The position numbers and the translations under genes are program-made. A stretch of 64,000 nucleotides of DNA from Pseudorasbora parva (lineage: Eukaryota > Chordata > Actinopteri > Cypriniformes > Gobionidae): NCBI RefSeq assembly GCF_024679245.1, contig NC_090180.1, positions 17,174,507 through 17,238,506 of the forward strand, in the 5' to 3' direction. This document shows, in pieces, positions 34,701 through 46,703 of the stretch. Under the pieces are notes generated by a model that made no database searches, was not told the origin of the DNA, and saw only the letters and a list, made by a program, of their open reading frames with translations. Position 1 is the stretch's first letter; each line of letters opens with the position of its first letter.

Positions 34701-37700
34701 TGAATAAATTTGTAGTTTTTGTGATTTTTGGACCAATATGTATTTTCGATGCTTCAAGAGATTCTGATTAACTAACTGATGTCACATATGGACTACTTTG
34801 ATGATGTTTTTATTCCCTTTCTGGACATGGACAGTATAGTGTGCATAGACTTCCATACACTCTCTGACTAAATATAAAATATCTTAAACTGTGTTTTAAA
34901 GATGAACGGAGGTCTTACGGGCGTGGAACGGCATTAGGGCGAGTCATTAATGACATCAATTTCATTTTTGGGTGAACTAACCCTTTAACTTCACGAACGG
35001 CATGAAGCAGTTCATTTAATTTGTTCATGATCTAGATGTTCAGAGACTCAAAAGTATCTCGGTCAGTAAATGTCAAATCACATGCTCCGTCTCATCTTAA
35101 ACTCAAAACACTATTGGCTCAAGATTTTGTCATTCTTTCAGTATTTATCAGTGATACAGTGGAAATTAGCATATTGATTAACGATGTGCGCCCCTAAATT
35201 ATCTGGTAGTGCCCCTACAATTTTTAGTTGGGGGCCACTGTGCTCCTAGTGAAAAACGTTAGTCTGGAGCCCTGTGACATCTGCACTGTAAAAAAATATT
35301 GTTGGTTTAACTTAAATATGTAAGAAACCTGGTTGCCTTAAAATTGAGTTCATTGAAATAAAAAAGTTGAGTTGATACAATGAAGGAGATTGGTTTAAAT
35401 AATAAATAGAAACTCTAAATATTATTCTATATGAACTACATAAAAAATGTGATAAATCATGAAAATAGCACTATTTGGCTTCACTGCATCAACACAAATA
35501 AAACACACCAAATTTTCCCAGTATGCTTACAAAATCTTTTCATAATATTTAAATAAAGGTTGTCGATTCTCAAAAATGTTTATTGTATTATCGCATCTTT
35601 AATTTCAATGAACTTACAACCAGGTAACTTATTTTTTAAATAATTTTTTACAGTGTGCAAATTTTGAAGTCACTCATATTTAAGGACAGGTGTTTAATAA
35701 TATGGTTGCTATGTATTTATGCATTTATACAAATTACCTGTAGCTTTGAAGCACTTGTCAGCTTAAGTATATTGGTACATGTTGGCTCTTGTAAATGGGT
35801 CACATTTCTAATTGAAACATGTTATTGTGAAATATGAATGTGTCCTTCCATCCTTAGCGTTTGTATACAAGCAATCTGTCACTAGGTAGTGTAATGGCGA
35901 GTCAGTTCTTTTAATGAATCACACATCCAAAAATAAAAAACACAGGCTATCGTTGACAAATCCTTGACTGAATAAAGTCACTGAATCAAAGCCTGCATTT
36001 ACACTTGGCATTAACATGAGACCTGTGTATGTTGTCCACATACAGATTAAAAAGACAAATGTAAACGCTTCTGATCAGAATTTTATCCGATCAGTGTGTC
36101 CTGGTCTAGATGTAGTCGAGGGTGCGTTGTGATCGGCTCTCAGTGTAATGTAAACTCAATCCAGCCATCGTATCTACATTAAGAGGGTGACGCCATATAA
36201 ATCACCGGCCACTCTCTCTGCGAGTGGGCGGGATAAACGGTTGTCTTTCAAACTCCCTCTGCACGCAATAGGATAGCGCTACTACCAACCAGAGCATCGA
36301 AGGTGAAACAGAGCTAGTTGAAAGATTAAACTTTCGCTGTTCCCGGTTGGCAAAACTCCGAACACATCTTCCCTTCTTAAGAATGACTTCAGTGCCGTTT
36401 TTTTATTTTTTTTAGTGAAAAGCTTAACTCCAAGTCTTCCAGAGTCGCAGTCAAAGCTGTTTCGAAAGATCGCCGTTCGCCAGTTTCCGTGTTTACTAAA
36501 ACCACGCAAGCGCAACTCGGCCGTTATGTTAAGCCCCGCCCACCGACTCTATACACGATGTGATTGGCCCGACCAGAGTTTGCCGTTTTCAGCTCAGAAG
36601 TGTATTGAGAGTTGCTAGACGACACTCACGGCAGATTAGATTTGCTGCCGCTAGGGTGCGTCTAGATTTCTAGGCTAATGTTTTTATTGTTTCAGCATGT
36701 TTATTAATCTCCCATTTCTGACAATATGGTCATTGCACACTATAACCCTAAACCCAGATGATGTGATTTATAAAATGATCAATCCAGTAATTTTTTTGTA
36801 TGATGAGCTCTGGAAGGATTTTTCCTCATTTAAACTCAACTTGATCTAAGACTGCATCGGAAAGTAAAGCGAGTGAAAGCAATGGGTTGTTGTTTAATTT
36901 GTATCATCTTTACTCTTAATCTGGTATCGTATAGCTCACCCTTGTTTAGTTCTAATGAATCATCTGCGATCTGTGAAGTGCGTTCTGCACGTGTTTTATT
37001 GCTATCACACATAGTTTTATTGCTTGCGTGCTCCTTAAATCTTAATGCGTCGGAATAATGAATCTTTTCATCAAACAAGAGATTAATGTTGGGAAACTTA
37101 GTACTCTATTTGTGATCGATTGTAGCGTCACTTTTGTCTGAATGTTCAAATGGAAATGTTGCTAAACATACTAAATTTGATTATGAATTAACTCAAGACC
37201 AATAAAATGTGATTGTACTAATTTCACTCCCAGGCTCATACAATTTTACGGTGTCTTTTTTTCCTTTTTAAATAGGTTCATGCACAAGTTCAGAAGACAC
37301 AGTCTGCTCCACCCACAGAGAGAACTCGCTCGTAAGTAAAATCGTTCTTGAAATTTGATTTATTTTTCAACACAATCACTTTTCCCGTGATATTTCTGTT
37401 TAAAGTTGTTACACTATTATTCAGATGGGTCCGGTTTATCATATTATGGGTCATAGCGACTGGAGTAAGGATACTGAAAATTCAGCTTTCCCGTCGCAGG
37501 AATAAAATGCAGCTGTGCATAAGTTGGGCTGCGTTCACACTGCGGGCCTTAGTACTCAATTCCTATTTATGGATCAGATCCGTTTCTTTTTCCTTTTCTT
37601 ATTATAGTTGTTTACCTAGTTTATGTGGCCAATATCAGATTCAAGTGTGACCAGATCATGGTCCTGAACTGACCCGTATATGCAAAAGAACGATAAAAAG

Positions 37701-40700
37701 ATGTCACGCAGCATACGGTCATATGCGTTAATTTATTGTGCGATCTGCTGCAGAAGCCAGTGAATTTATACGAGCATGTGAAAAAAGGGAGCAGAGTTTT
37801 TAGGGCTAAAACGATTCATCGAGTAACTCAAGTTAATCAAATAAAAAAGATTCCTGAGGCAAAATCACCTGCCTCGATGCTCCGTTTAGTACCACACACA
37901 GATGTTGCAGAAAGACATTTTTTGTGTAAGGACTTGGAGTATGAGCGGATTGCGGTTCAGGTGCGTAAACATCCCAAAAATTGCAGGTGGATGAGACCTC
38001 ATTAATATGTTGATTTAAATAAAGAAGCGGAACTCTCGTTTTATGTTTAAAGGGTTAGTTCACCCAAAAATGACATTTCTTTAATTAATGACTCCCCCTA
38101 ATGTCGTTCCACACCCGTAAGACCTCTGTTCATCCTCGAAACGCAGTTTAAGATATTTTAGATTTAGTCTTTCTGTCCTTTGAATGTAAGTGTATGCCCA
38201 CTTCCTGTCCACGTCCAGAAGGTAATGAACACATCTTCAAAGTAGTCCATTTGGGACATCAGTTGGTTAGTTAGACTTTTTTGAAGCGTCGACAATATCG
38301 ATATATTGATTACATAAAGTTAACATATAGAAACACCGCTGTGTGTTGCTCGGAGATGCAGTTACAGTGCTGTGGCTTTGTTGTGAACTATTTTCGTTGT
38401 CGAAATGAAGCAGAAAACTAAAATGTAAGTCACTTAACATTTAACAGTTTCTGTCAATCTTGAATACCTATAGAGTAGTATTGCATCCTTCATAACTCCA
38501 AAAAGTCTTTAATTTTATCATATTTATAAATGTTGTACCTATAGTCTTTCTGAATAAAACAGAGCGGCTGGAGGTGTTTTGTGTGGGAGGAGCTAGATTC
38601 ACTTAAGCGGCAATAGCTAACAACAGTTTTACTCTCCGCCTGTGATTCCAACACATGACTGCAAACCTTTATTGTTGGGACTGCTCAATCTTTCAGCATT
38701 AGACGATCTGCAATACCAGAGTTGAACTTTGCCTTTATCGCCAAAATGCGGGGAACAGAAAAAAACACTGCTCTGGAAAAACAAACTCCATCTACTGTCC
38801 CCTTAACCCTGAGTTCTTTGTGAAGCTGAACAGGGTTGTCTTGCCCTGACAACCAAAAACACACTTTTTTTGTGTGACATTGTTGAATTTGTGAAGTCCT
38901 GTGCAGTGCATCCGACAACTTCCCTAAAGCCGAGCAAAGCTTGTTAATGGGCCTGCTTTTGCTCTCTCGCTCTGGTCGATGTGTGCACCTTCTGGGAAAA
39001 GTGCCTGTACAAGGAAATTCAAATGTCCAACTCATTTTTTTTTTTTTTTTTTACATTTTGGCCATGTTTATTCATCCAAGTCTTTAACAGTGTGAAAAAC
39101 CATAGCCATAGCCTTACTACTTTCTTAAGTACCTTACTGATTTCTCTCCCCTCTTTTCCACCAGGTGGCGCACTCCTACAAACAACAGTGGCATCCTCAC
39201 AGTGTCAATAGAAAACCCCACAGCTAGAACACAGCCTGAGTATGATTACATTTTATTACACCCAGTCAGATGCACAATTTCATAATGCTAACAATGCTTG
39301 TCAGATATTATGAGTAGTTGGTGTTTTTGTATTTGAACTTATACTCATGAAGATGTTCAGATAAGCTTTATATTTTCAAACAAGCTCCACATATTTCTCT
39401 TATCGTTTTAGTTGGACCGGTTTAAACTTTGAAGCTTGTTTCTGGCATGTTGTGAATAGTTATGTGCTTCAAAACAATGTTCGTTCTTTTACCCCATTGC
39501 AGGCCTGCTCAGTCCTGGTCTCTTCACCCCGTGACTTCAACACCCTCATTGCCTCCACCTAAAGAAGAGCCCGAGAGGAAACCTCCTAAAGGTGTCGCCC
39601 TGCAGTTCGATATCAACAGTGTTGGGAAGCAGGTAGGACAGTTCACAATTACAGTCAAACCAAAATGTATTCAGAAACCTTCAACATTATCACAGTTTAT
39701 TTACTATAGTTTAGAAAATGGTAATAAAATATGACAAACTCCTTTAAACAAACAAATGAATCTTGATAATGTCAGATAACTTTCATAAAAAAAATATATA
39801 ATGCATTACAATCAACCAATTGGCTGACAGCGGTTAACTTTAAGCAACAATTAGATAATACCGATTTAGGTCAACCAATGACCAAGCAATGCTTCATTTT
39901 GTTCAGTCAGTTGTGTAAAGTTCGCATTAGCAATTCAAGAAAACACTTGCGCAAAACATGGTCAGGTCAAAGTGTCTGAATCATTTTGGTCTCAAATTTC
40001 ATACATTTTACTGGTAGTCCATAGGCATGTGATGGTGAGGACATTTTCCCACCGGTTAATCGACACGTAACAACACAGATAAAACCAGTATCACCAGCAG
40101 GAGATTTTCAAATCACTAATTTTAAACCGAAAGTAAAATGCGCACGGCCGCTCAGGCATTCATAACGGAGAGGTTCGGCACAAAAACAAGTGTTTTCAAT
40201 AAAGTTAAGTTTCCATAGGCATGAAATGGAAATGTGCCAGACTGGACACACTCGTGAATGACTGCGGCTGTGAGTGAATGCCTGTGCGGCCGTGCTCGTT
40301 TTACTTTTGGTTTAGAATTGGTGCCAATTCGGGAGCAGGTTGCTTATTTTTCTTAATGAAAAACAACAATAAAACACTACAATGACAAACTCACTTAAAT
40401 AGGCGCTTTTACAGTTCGCTTTGAAAGCAAATCTTCTGCCTTCATCTTGTCTGTCAGCTCTTTGCTCTCGTGATCAATTAAATCTGACTCCTACCTCACA
40501 CTAGGCGTGTAACGATCATTACACTATATATTGCGATATAAAAGTGTGACGATATGTATCATTGATGGAAACGATATGATTTGCGATATATAGTTGTTTT
40601 ATCCAAGGCTCAATTTGCTGTAGTAAGCCTATTTATAAGGTATAATTCACCCAAACACAAATGAACAAATGTTAATTCTGTCATCATTGTAGCTACTCGC

Positions 40701-42798
40701 CATCATGTGTTTTTCCAAACTTCCAAACACAAATGAAGATATTCTTTATGAAACCTGAGGGATTTATGTTCCTCCATTTTTAAAGTACATCCCTCTCAAA
40801 CTTAAAAGATGCAAAAAAAATGTCGTTAAGTCAACGTAAAAATTACTAAACGAGTGGTCTAATCCAAATCTTCTGAAGTCTTCTGAAGAGACACAATGGC
40901 TTTATATGATGAATATATTTAACACGACGCACATACTGTTGTAAACACGGACGATCAAATGATTGCGTGACGCGCAAAAATAAACATGAGGGAGTAAATG
41001 CAGAATTAAACTTCTTCTTTTAACATTCTGACGAGCTTTCTTGCGATTAGAGTCGTGATGGATTGCATTGATCATCTGAAGCGCACGCGCTGCCGGAACG
41101 CACTCTTCAAAGTGAGAGCGCAAACATTATTTAAAGCGGCAATCCTCCAAGTCAAAGCGAAAAACACCATTTAAAGGGGCACTCCTTAGTGAAAGTGCAA
41201 ACATCATTTAAATCACCAGATCACATTTAGTTTTAGTAGTATGATTATTCAAAGCAATTTGAAAGGTTCATTCTTACATAGGCTACTGAATTAATAGTGG
41301 GAGAGGCAGGGCGAGAAAATGCTGCTTGCATTGAAAGAGTAATGCGTGAGGGGAAAAATTAAAGTGTAAAGAGTTTGACATTATTATTACATTAATAATC
41401 TTATTACATAGACTCGTACAACGACTATTCATAATGTTGAATATAATGTATAATAATGCAATAGGGGAATATTTGTGGGTCCTGATAATACACAAATAAT
41501 ATAATAAATAAAGTACAAAATAAAAACTTTATTTTGGCTTAAAATATCGGGATACATATCGTATCATGAGTTCAGTATCGAGATGCATATCGAATCGTGA
41601 CACGAGTGTATCGTTACACCCCTAGCTCACTGTATTGAGTAAACGCGTTCAGTTTTTAATTGTAGTGTCTGTTCTCTAACTGAACTAAATTATTTTATTA
41701 CTATAAAAAGTAAACGACGCCGCGGCGGGCAAGTGATGTTACCGGCGTTTCGTCTGAACACCAAAACCGACAATCGCAGCAAGCCTAGTAGTCCACTGTA
41801 GGAAGAACTTTGGGGTATAATGTCACAGTTTACAATTACAGTTTTGCAATCCTCACTTACATAAATGAACTATAGTGTCCTGCGCCCAGTTATATCTGGT
41901 GTCTAAATATTTTTTGGTTTAACTACCTATATTAGATAGCTATGTTGCCATGCCTATTTTTGCATTATTCAGTCAATAAAATTACAATTAATTGTTTTAT
42001 GAAACTAAAATGACCTTTCAGAAGTGTCTCACGTGATTGCCTTTACAAACGCCAACATCCGCACACAAGATGACATGACCGCCTTTATTGCATTTCGTCT
42101 GAGATGCAAGTCATTTATAATAATAATAAATAATTAATTAATTTATTACTTAATTATAATGATAATAATTCATTTATTTATTTATTTATTACTTATTTAA
42201 TTAATACATTTATTATTTAATAATAAATAATTATCCTCATTTATGATGCAAAAAAAAGAGCCTCAGCAGCTTCCCCGATTGCTGCAACTTCCATTTTTAT
42301 TACTGATATTTTGTACCATCTTCCCAGAAAGGGATAATTTTGTTCTCTTGAACACACGGGATGGAAATGGTGCTTTACTTGGAAATGTTTAATGCAATAT
42401 TCCATTTGGAAACATGCCATTTTTCTTCTTAAATCTATAAATCTTTTTGTTAAATCTAATCCACAAAATAGATTTGAATGATTAATTGATGAATAAGACT
42501 GATCTGGTTTTCTAGTTCAAATCATTTACTTAAGAATTCTGCTTAAAATATGAATTCCACAAAGTACTGAATTTGTTTTGCTTTCCTGTTTGGAGAAAAA
42601 GTGGTCTGTTTACAGCTCATTTACATCCTGTAAAACCAAGATCGATTTGGCTAAACCTGGTAGTCACCTCGATCGTTCTGCTTTTTCTTTTATCAGACCG
42701 GAATGACCCTCAATGAGCGGTTTCGCATTCTGAAGGACCAGCGCGTGGCGGCAGCAGAGCAGAGCAGCAAAGGGGGCCGATTCGTCACTGTGGCCTAG
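28776..42798 (+). CDS. fyttd1: UAP56-interacting factor UIF
   Basis: Nine exons: 28776-28854, 29286-29417, 29766-30010, 30157-30293, 33831-33903, 37276-37331, 39165-39239, 39503-39632, 42697-42798. All junctions are GT-AG and in phase; the CDS is 1,029 bp (342 aa; the human protein, from memory, is about 318). The N-terminus has the UAP56-binding motif [15 protein letters not shown] (20-34). Exon 3 holds the Arg-rich [10 protein letters not shown] and GISPLNRPP blocks, exon 5 [12 protein letters not shown], exon 7 [13 protein letters not shown], exon 8 [14 protein letters not shown] and the last exon [24 protein letters not shown]. Known role: nuclear adaptor that binds the helicase UAP56/DDX39B and RNA and hands mRNA to NXF1. 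The acceptor of exon 3 is ambiguous by one codon (29763 or 29766). Odd: a PPQNR repeat in exon 3. Confidence 0.96.
29889..29961 (+). repeat. In-frame 15-bp repeat coding PPQNR
   Basis: AGACCTCCCCAGAAC occurs twice, then AGACCACCCCAGAAC and a diverged AGACACACTCAGAAC, giving PPQNR three times and HTQNR once in fyttd1 exon 3. It expands the NRPP motif at the matching place in other UIF proteins. Confidence 0.85.
30483..32856. mobile_element. hAT-like element in fyttd1 intron 4, with nested Kolobok
   Basis: Starts TAGGGAAGGGTATCG and ends CGGTACCCATCCCTA; terminal inversion TAGGGAWGGGTA. Flanking 8-mers are ATGTTAAG (30475-30482) and ATTTTAAG (32857-32864), 7 of 8 identical, as expected of an old hAT duplication. 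It is interrupted by the TTAA element at 31200. Confidence 0.65.
31200..32390 (+). mobile_element. Kolobok-like element with THAP remnant
   Basis: TTAA at 31200-31203 and 32387-32390; inverted termini AAAGGGGGGGTGAAA and TTTCACCCCCCCTTT are perfect over 15 bp. The plus-strand frame at 31547-31637 reads [14 protein letters not shown] then [12 protein letters not shown], the start of a THAP zinc finger as found in Kolobok/P-type transposases; it then hits a stop. On the minus strand (32107-31987) a frame reads [25 protein letters not shown], which I recognise as the leader of a P2X7-tail-like ORF common in fish repeats. Nested within the hAT element. Confidence 0.7.
34465..34988. mobile_element. 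TTAA-flanked MITE with GTTCACCC ends
   Basis: TTAA at 34465-34468 and 34985-34988. The left terminus AAGTTCACCCAAAAATGAAAT and the right terminus ATTTCATTTTTGGGTGAACT are inverted over about 20 bp. Sub-terminal ACACCCGTAAGACCTCCGTTC is likewise inverted at the right. Relatives lie at 38047 and 46735-47172, and part of the interior (sequence around TGATTCATGAACGTTTGA) near 14990-15060. Confidence 0.8.
35284..35655. mobile_element. Palindromic MITE with CACTG ends, copy 2
   Basis: Same family as 4299-4695: CACTGTAAAAAAATATTG at the left, AATTTTTTACAGTG at the right, and AACCTGGTTGCCTTAAA near the left end. In fyttd1 intron 5. Confidence 0.65.
36219..36678 (-). mobile_element. Copy of the GCCTAGAAATCTA element
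   Basis: Read on the minus strand it matches 49892-50416 through AGCCTAGAAATCTAGACGC, the GGCGGGGC stretch, the TCTGGAAGACTTGGAGTTAAG stretch and GGTTTATCCCGCCC. The left boundary is not marked by a visible duplication. In fyttd1 intron 5. Confidence 0.6.
37795..37990. repeat. hAT-like end fragment
   Basis: Contains TTTAGGGCTAAAACGATTCA and TCGAGTAACTCAAGTTAATC, resembling the TAGGGCTAAAACGATTAAT end seen in many fish hAT MITEs. An 89-codon ORF crosses it, which I do not regard as a gene. Confidence 0.4.
38047..38425. mobile_element. Partial GTTCACCC MITE (left part)
   Basis: TTAA then AGGGTTAGTTCACCCAAAAA at 38047 and ACACCCGTAAGACCTCTGTTC inside; the right terminus is missing. Same family as 34465-34988. 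Confidence 0.6.
38449..39030 (-). pseudogene. Second Kolobok/THAP remnant
   Basis: Minus-strand frame with [22 protein letters not shown] (read in parts) and [13 protein letters not shown], matching the THAP finger region of the element at 31200-32390 but more decayed. The ends (GTCAATCTTGAATACC near 38452; ACAAGGAAATTC near 39010) match both flanks of that element in reverse. In fyttd1 intron 6. Confidence 0.6.
40502..41624. mobile_element. hAT-like element in fyttd1 intron 8
   Basis: Starts TAGGCGTGTAACGATC and ends GTATCGTTACACCCCTA; inverted termini TAGGSGTGTAACGAT. Sub-terminal sequence is rich in GATATGTATC/GCGATATA. Flanks share CTCAC on both sides, a poor remnant of an 8-bp duplication. 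No transposase. Confidence 0.6.
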
Positions 42799-43280
42799 AG
42801 CTGAACTCTGAGACACTGGTCACATGTCTCTATTCCTGATCACACTGAACAACAGTCCTTCAGGACAGAACAGGCAAACAAGGACCAGAGCTGAACTAAC
42901 GCTGCTCATGAACTCACATTTACATATCTCTGATGGAAAAGACTTCCTCAGAAAGAGGATATGCTGTTTATTTGGAGAAGTGAATTTTTTTTTAAGTTTA
43001 TTTTTCTAAAAATCTGCTGTTCTGTTCTAACAAAGCAAGCATATCTGTCCTTGAATTTAATTTACGTTGTGTTGTTTCCTGAACTGCCCTTGATATTTGA
43101 TGGCGTCTTGTTTTCTTTTTTTTAAATATATGTATATGCATATATGCGCTGTTGCAGCTCAAAGAATTTAAATGTTTCTGGATGGACTTTGTTTTTCATA
43201 AAGCGGTTGTATGAAGAAGAACATTCTTTTTGTAAAGCAAAAAAGACTGTTTTAAGATGTTTTATAATATTTCGATTAAA
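42799..43280 (+). other. fyttd1: fyttd1 3' UTR
   Basis: Follows the TAG at 42796-42798. ATTAAA at 43275-43280 is a candidate poly(A) signal preceding GTGCAACAAATG. No better AATAAA lies closer to the stop. Confidence 0.5.
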
Positions 43281-44956
43281 AAATTGTGCAACAAATGTAT
43301 AATTTGATACGTCTGTTAGCAGCCAATATTAATGCATTCTTTGTAATGGCCATTTTTAAAAAAAATATTAATTTTCTGTATGTCATGCATTAAGTTCAGC
43401 ATCAGCATTTGAAACTAACATACGTTTACACGACAATGTACTAAACACGTTAAAGTTTTTCGCATGCAGATGACATTGGTCTGAGGAATCTGCTCTGTAT
43501 TTTCTACCGCACAAGAGGCGTGATCTGTACAAAATTGGATAGTCCTTTAACCAATCAGACCACAAGAGGTGTGATCAACCCAAGTATATGTCTCTGCAGG
43601 TTAGTAATAGGAGTTAGCAGATCAGTGGACAAGGCTATAAACTTGGTGGGGGTTTTTCACTACGTTACCTGATTTGCCCACGTCATACTGTGGGTAGGGT
43701 TTGGGGGTGAAGTGAAGGATCATTTTATATTGCATGATTTATAAACACCCATCAGTTTGAAAACACCCACACATTTAGAAACGCCCACTTTTATTGATAA
43801 CTGGTCAAACGGCTGCTGTATTCTGCTGCCTGGCCAGTAGTTAGTGATGTCACTTTGTAAAGAAACACCACTAGCCTGTAGACACGAATGCTACTGCGCA
43901 TGTCTGGTTTTCACAAATCCACAATTTTTTGTATACAGGAGGACGTCACCAGTATTTCAAAAATGTGCGCTTTGAAATCCTTTTTTTTAAAAAGTGTGCA
44001 TTTGTCAGCTCCCTAAAATGCTGTTGTGTAAATGAATGGCCAAAACGCTCAAGTTTTTAGTTTAAAACTGTAGTGAAAATGGCACCTAATTTATAGTTAT
44101 TTTACACTGTAACTAAGGTTACATTTACACCACAATAACGTAGTAAAATTGAAAAGTTTGTATGTACAGAAATTGTGTATCGTGTTGAATCTGCAATGAC
44201 TAAAAAAATGCTGTATCATGTTCTCCGGCCAGTAGTTGTCATTTGGCGATGCCACTTTGAAAACCTACGTGCCAACGCGTGGGCAAGACGTCAGTTTTCA
44301 CGAATTCGCGTTTTTGTATTTTAGACCAGACAATAAAAAGTTTGTTTGAGGCCCCCAGAATACCGCTGTCGTGTACATGAACAATCAAAAAAGTATAGTT
44401 TTTTTTTTTGGTTGAAAACTGTGTTGTTTAAACGAAATTTTAACATTGGCTCATTTAGTGAGAAGTATTGTTTTCTTCCATAAACTACAATACAATAAAT
44501 AGTAACAGGTGAACTATTACTCTAAGACTAAGAATGTCCTAGATATTTGTTTTCACCTCAAACTAGTAATGATTTTTTTTGCACACGTTGGAAAATGCTA
44601 AATACAGATTAAAATAAAATGTCTCTGCTACATAAATGTTTTGAGTTAATTTTCAGAAAGTTTCTATCCTGCTGTTTTAGTGATACACAAATGAAGTGCA
44701 ACCATCTAAAACAGATTCATACCTGATCATTGAAGATTTACATGACATTTTCTTTATAATTCAAGTTTACCCATATACGGGTATTTTTTGTATATGCTGC
44801 AGACAAAAAAAGGTAGGTGTCAACACACACCAAGGTAAATCCATCATGTGAAAATAATCATCATGGTGCATAAAGCTGAAACGAGTATCACAGGCAGTTT
44901 CTAGCAAAAAGTGCATTAATACAATTCCTGAGTAGTTTCATAATTTGAATATTGCA
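43281..44956. repeat. Intergenic with diverged direct duplication
   Basis: Two diverged segments share a layout: GGCCAGTAGTTAGTGATGTC, CACTTTG, GTTTTCACAAATCC at 43830-43985, and GGCCAGTAGTTGTCATTTGG, CACTTTGAAAAC, GTTTTCACGAATTC at 44228-44310. They lie between the converging fyttd1 and tsc22d2 3' ends; no gene. Confidence 0.4.
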
Positions 44957-46189
44957 TTTATTTAAATACATTAAAATTTGCAATGTAACAAAACTATTGG
45001 CATATGAAATTCAAACACCATTTAAATGAACAAAACATGGCTCACTTCATTTTCTGTGGCTAGTGTGTCACACACACACACTAGTTCATTTTTTCTCCTC
45101 ACCGTCACCTCCATATCTCCTTCCCCCGCTGACAATATTCACAGACTACTTACAATATGAGTGCCCAATACAAATATGAGGTAAGAAAGTGGTTTGACAT
45201 TTACAGATCATGCAGAACATGCCTAAAAGCAACAAAAAGGTTTGTTGTGAGGAACAATTTAAAAAAAAAAGAAAGAAAGAAAAGTACATAGAGTGTGCAT
45301 AAAATAAAAAGAAAGAAAAATTATTACACAGCTTTGCATCTTTGGTTACAAAGTAGGTTGAACAATTTCACAGTTTTTTTTTTTTCTTTTAAATCCCCTT
45401 CCCAACCCCAAAAACATGAGACATCAGGGTAGCGGGCAGGAGAATATGGCAACTGACTTCTTTTTCCAACATACTAGCAACAGAACTGAAGCTTTCTTCA
45501 TTGGGGCAGATCATTGAGGATTCAGTTTAGATCTTCACCCACAAACCTGTACAAACTTGTTACGCTCTTTTTATTCTTTATACTATACAAAATGTACATT
45601 CAGACCAGGTTCACATTCTTTATCCACAGAGAATCTTCTCTGTTAGTGTTTAAACTCTACCCACTGCTACTCTCTCAGTTTTTATGGATGCATTGATGAT
45701 TGATATTGTAAGACCGCCGCTTGGATTTGTGTCCAATTACTGTCGGATTTATAAATCGAAAAGGTTTCTCTCGACCTTATCAGCTTCTGTGACATTGTTC
45801 CTCTCTGAAAATAGCAGCCCTATAATAAATAACAAACAGTACAATTGAACTTGACAGGTGAATCGAAATCATGTGAAGTACGGTGGCTCTGAAAATAGAC
45901 TCTCGCTTCTTACAACATGAAAACTGCAATGCTAAAAAATACACCGCTTTCATGGCTGGATTCTCTTTATTAAAAAAATAACTCTCTTCGCAAACTCTCC
46001 AACTCGTCCAGGGGGGGAAGGGGCCATGCAGGAGCCCCAATCAAGACCGTAGTCCACAGGCATGCTAGAATGTTGTGCCTCTCCTTGCAGTCACCCGTCC
46101 TGATGGCCGACAGCATGCGCGCTCAGCAAAGAAGTAAACGAGACAGGTTTTCTGCGATTGTAATGATATATGCGCCATTAGCAGAGGCT
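44957..46189 (-). other. tsc22d2: Probable tsc22d2 3' UTR
   Basis: Non-repetitive sequence below the stop codon at 46190. TTTATT at 44957-44962 is AATAAA on the minus strand, and others lie near 45568 and 45965. The extent is inferred only. Confidence 0.4.
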
Positions 46190-46659
46190 TCAGGCGGAGG
46201 TGACGTTGGGCTGCTGTTGTCGTGGCAGGGAGTCCATGGTCTTATTGGCGTCCAGCTGAAGGTAAGGCTGAGGTTGGGGTTGGGATTGGGATTGGGACTG
46301 GCCTGGGACAGGCCCGGGCTGGGAGGGAGAGTTGGATGGGTTGGAGTTGGACTGGACGGTGAGTTGGGAGAGTTGCTCATTGTTGGCTAGAGATTTGAGC
46401 ACTGCATTCTCTCGCTCCAGCACAGAGTTTCTCTCATAGAGCTCCTTTATCTGCTCCTTTAACACCTCCACCTCCTCCCGCACGGCATACATCAGATGGC
46501 TTTTCACTAAATCCTACAGCCAAAACATGACAATTTCAGTAAACAGTACAACAGCAAAATTTGTTTAAAAAAAAGTTTACTGTTACCATAGAGGACCTAT
46601 TATGCCCTTTATGCAGTCTTGACTTTGTTTTCGGGGTCTACTAGAATAGGTCAATGCTT

Positions 46660-46703
<44 letters not shown>

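Noticed and set aside
37736..38005. 89-codon ORF in fyttd1 intron 6
   Set aside because: Overlaps a hAT-like repeat end, no domain recognised.
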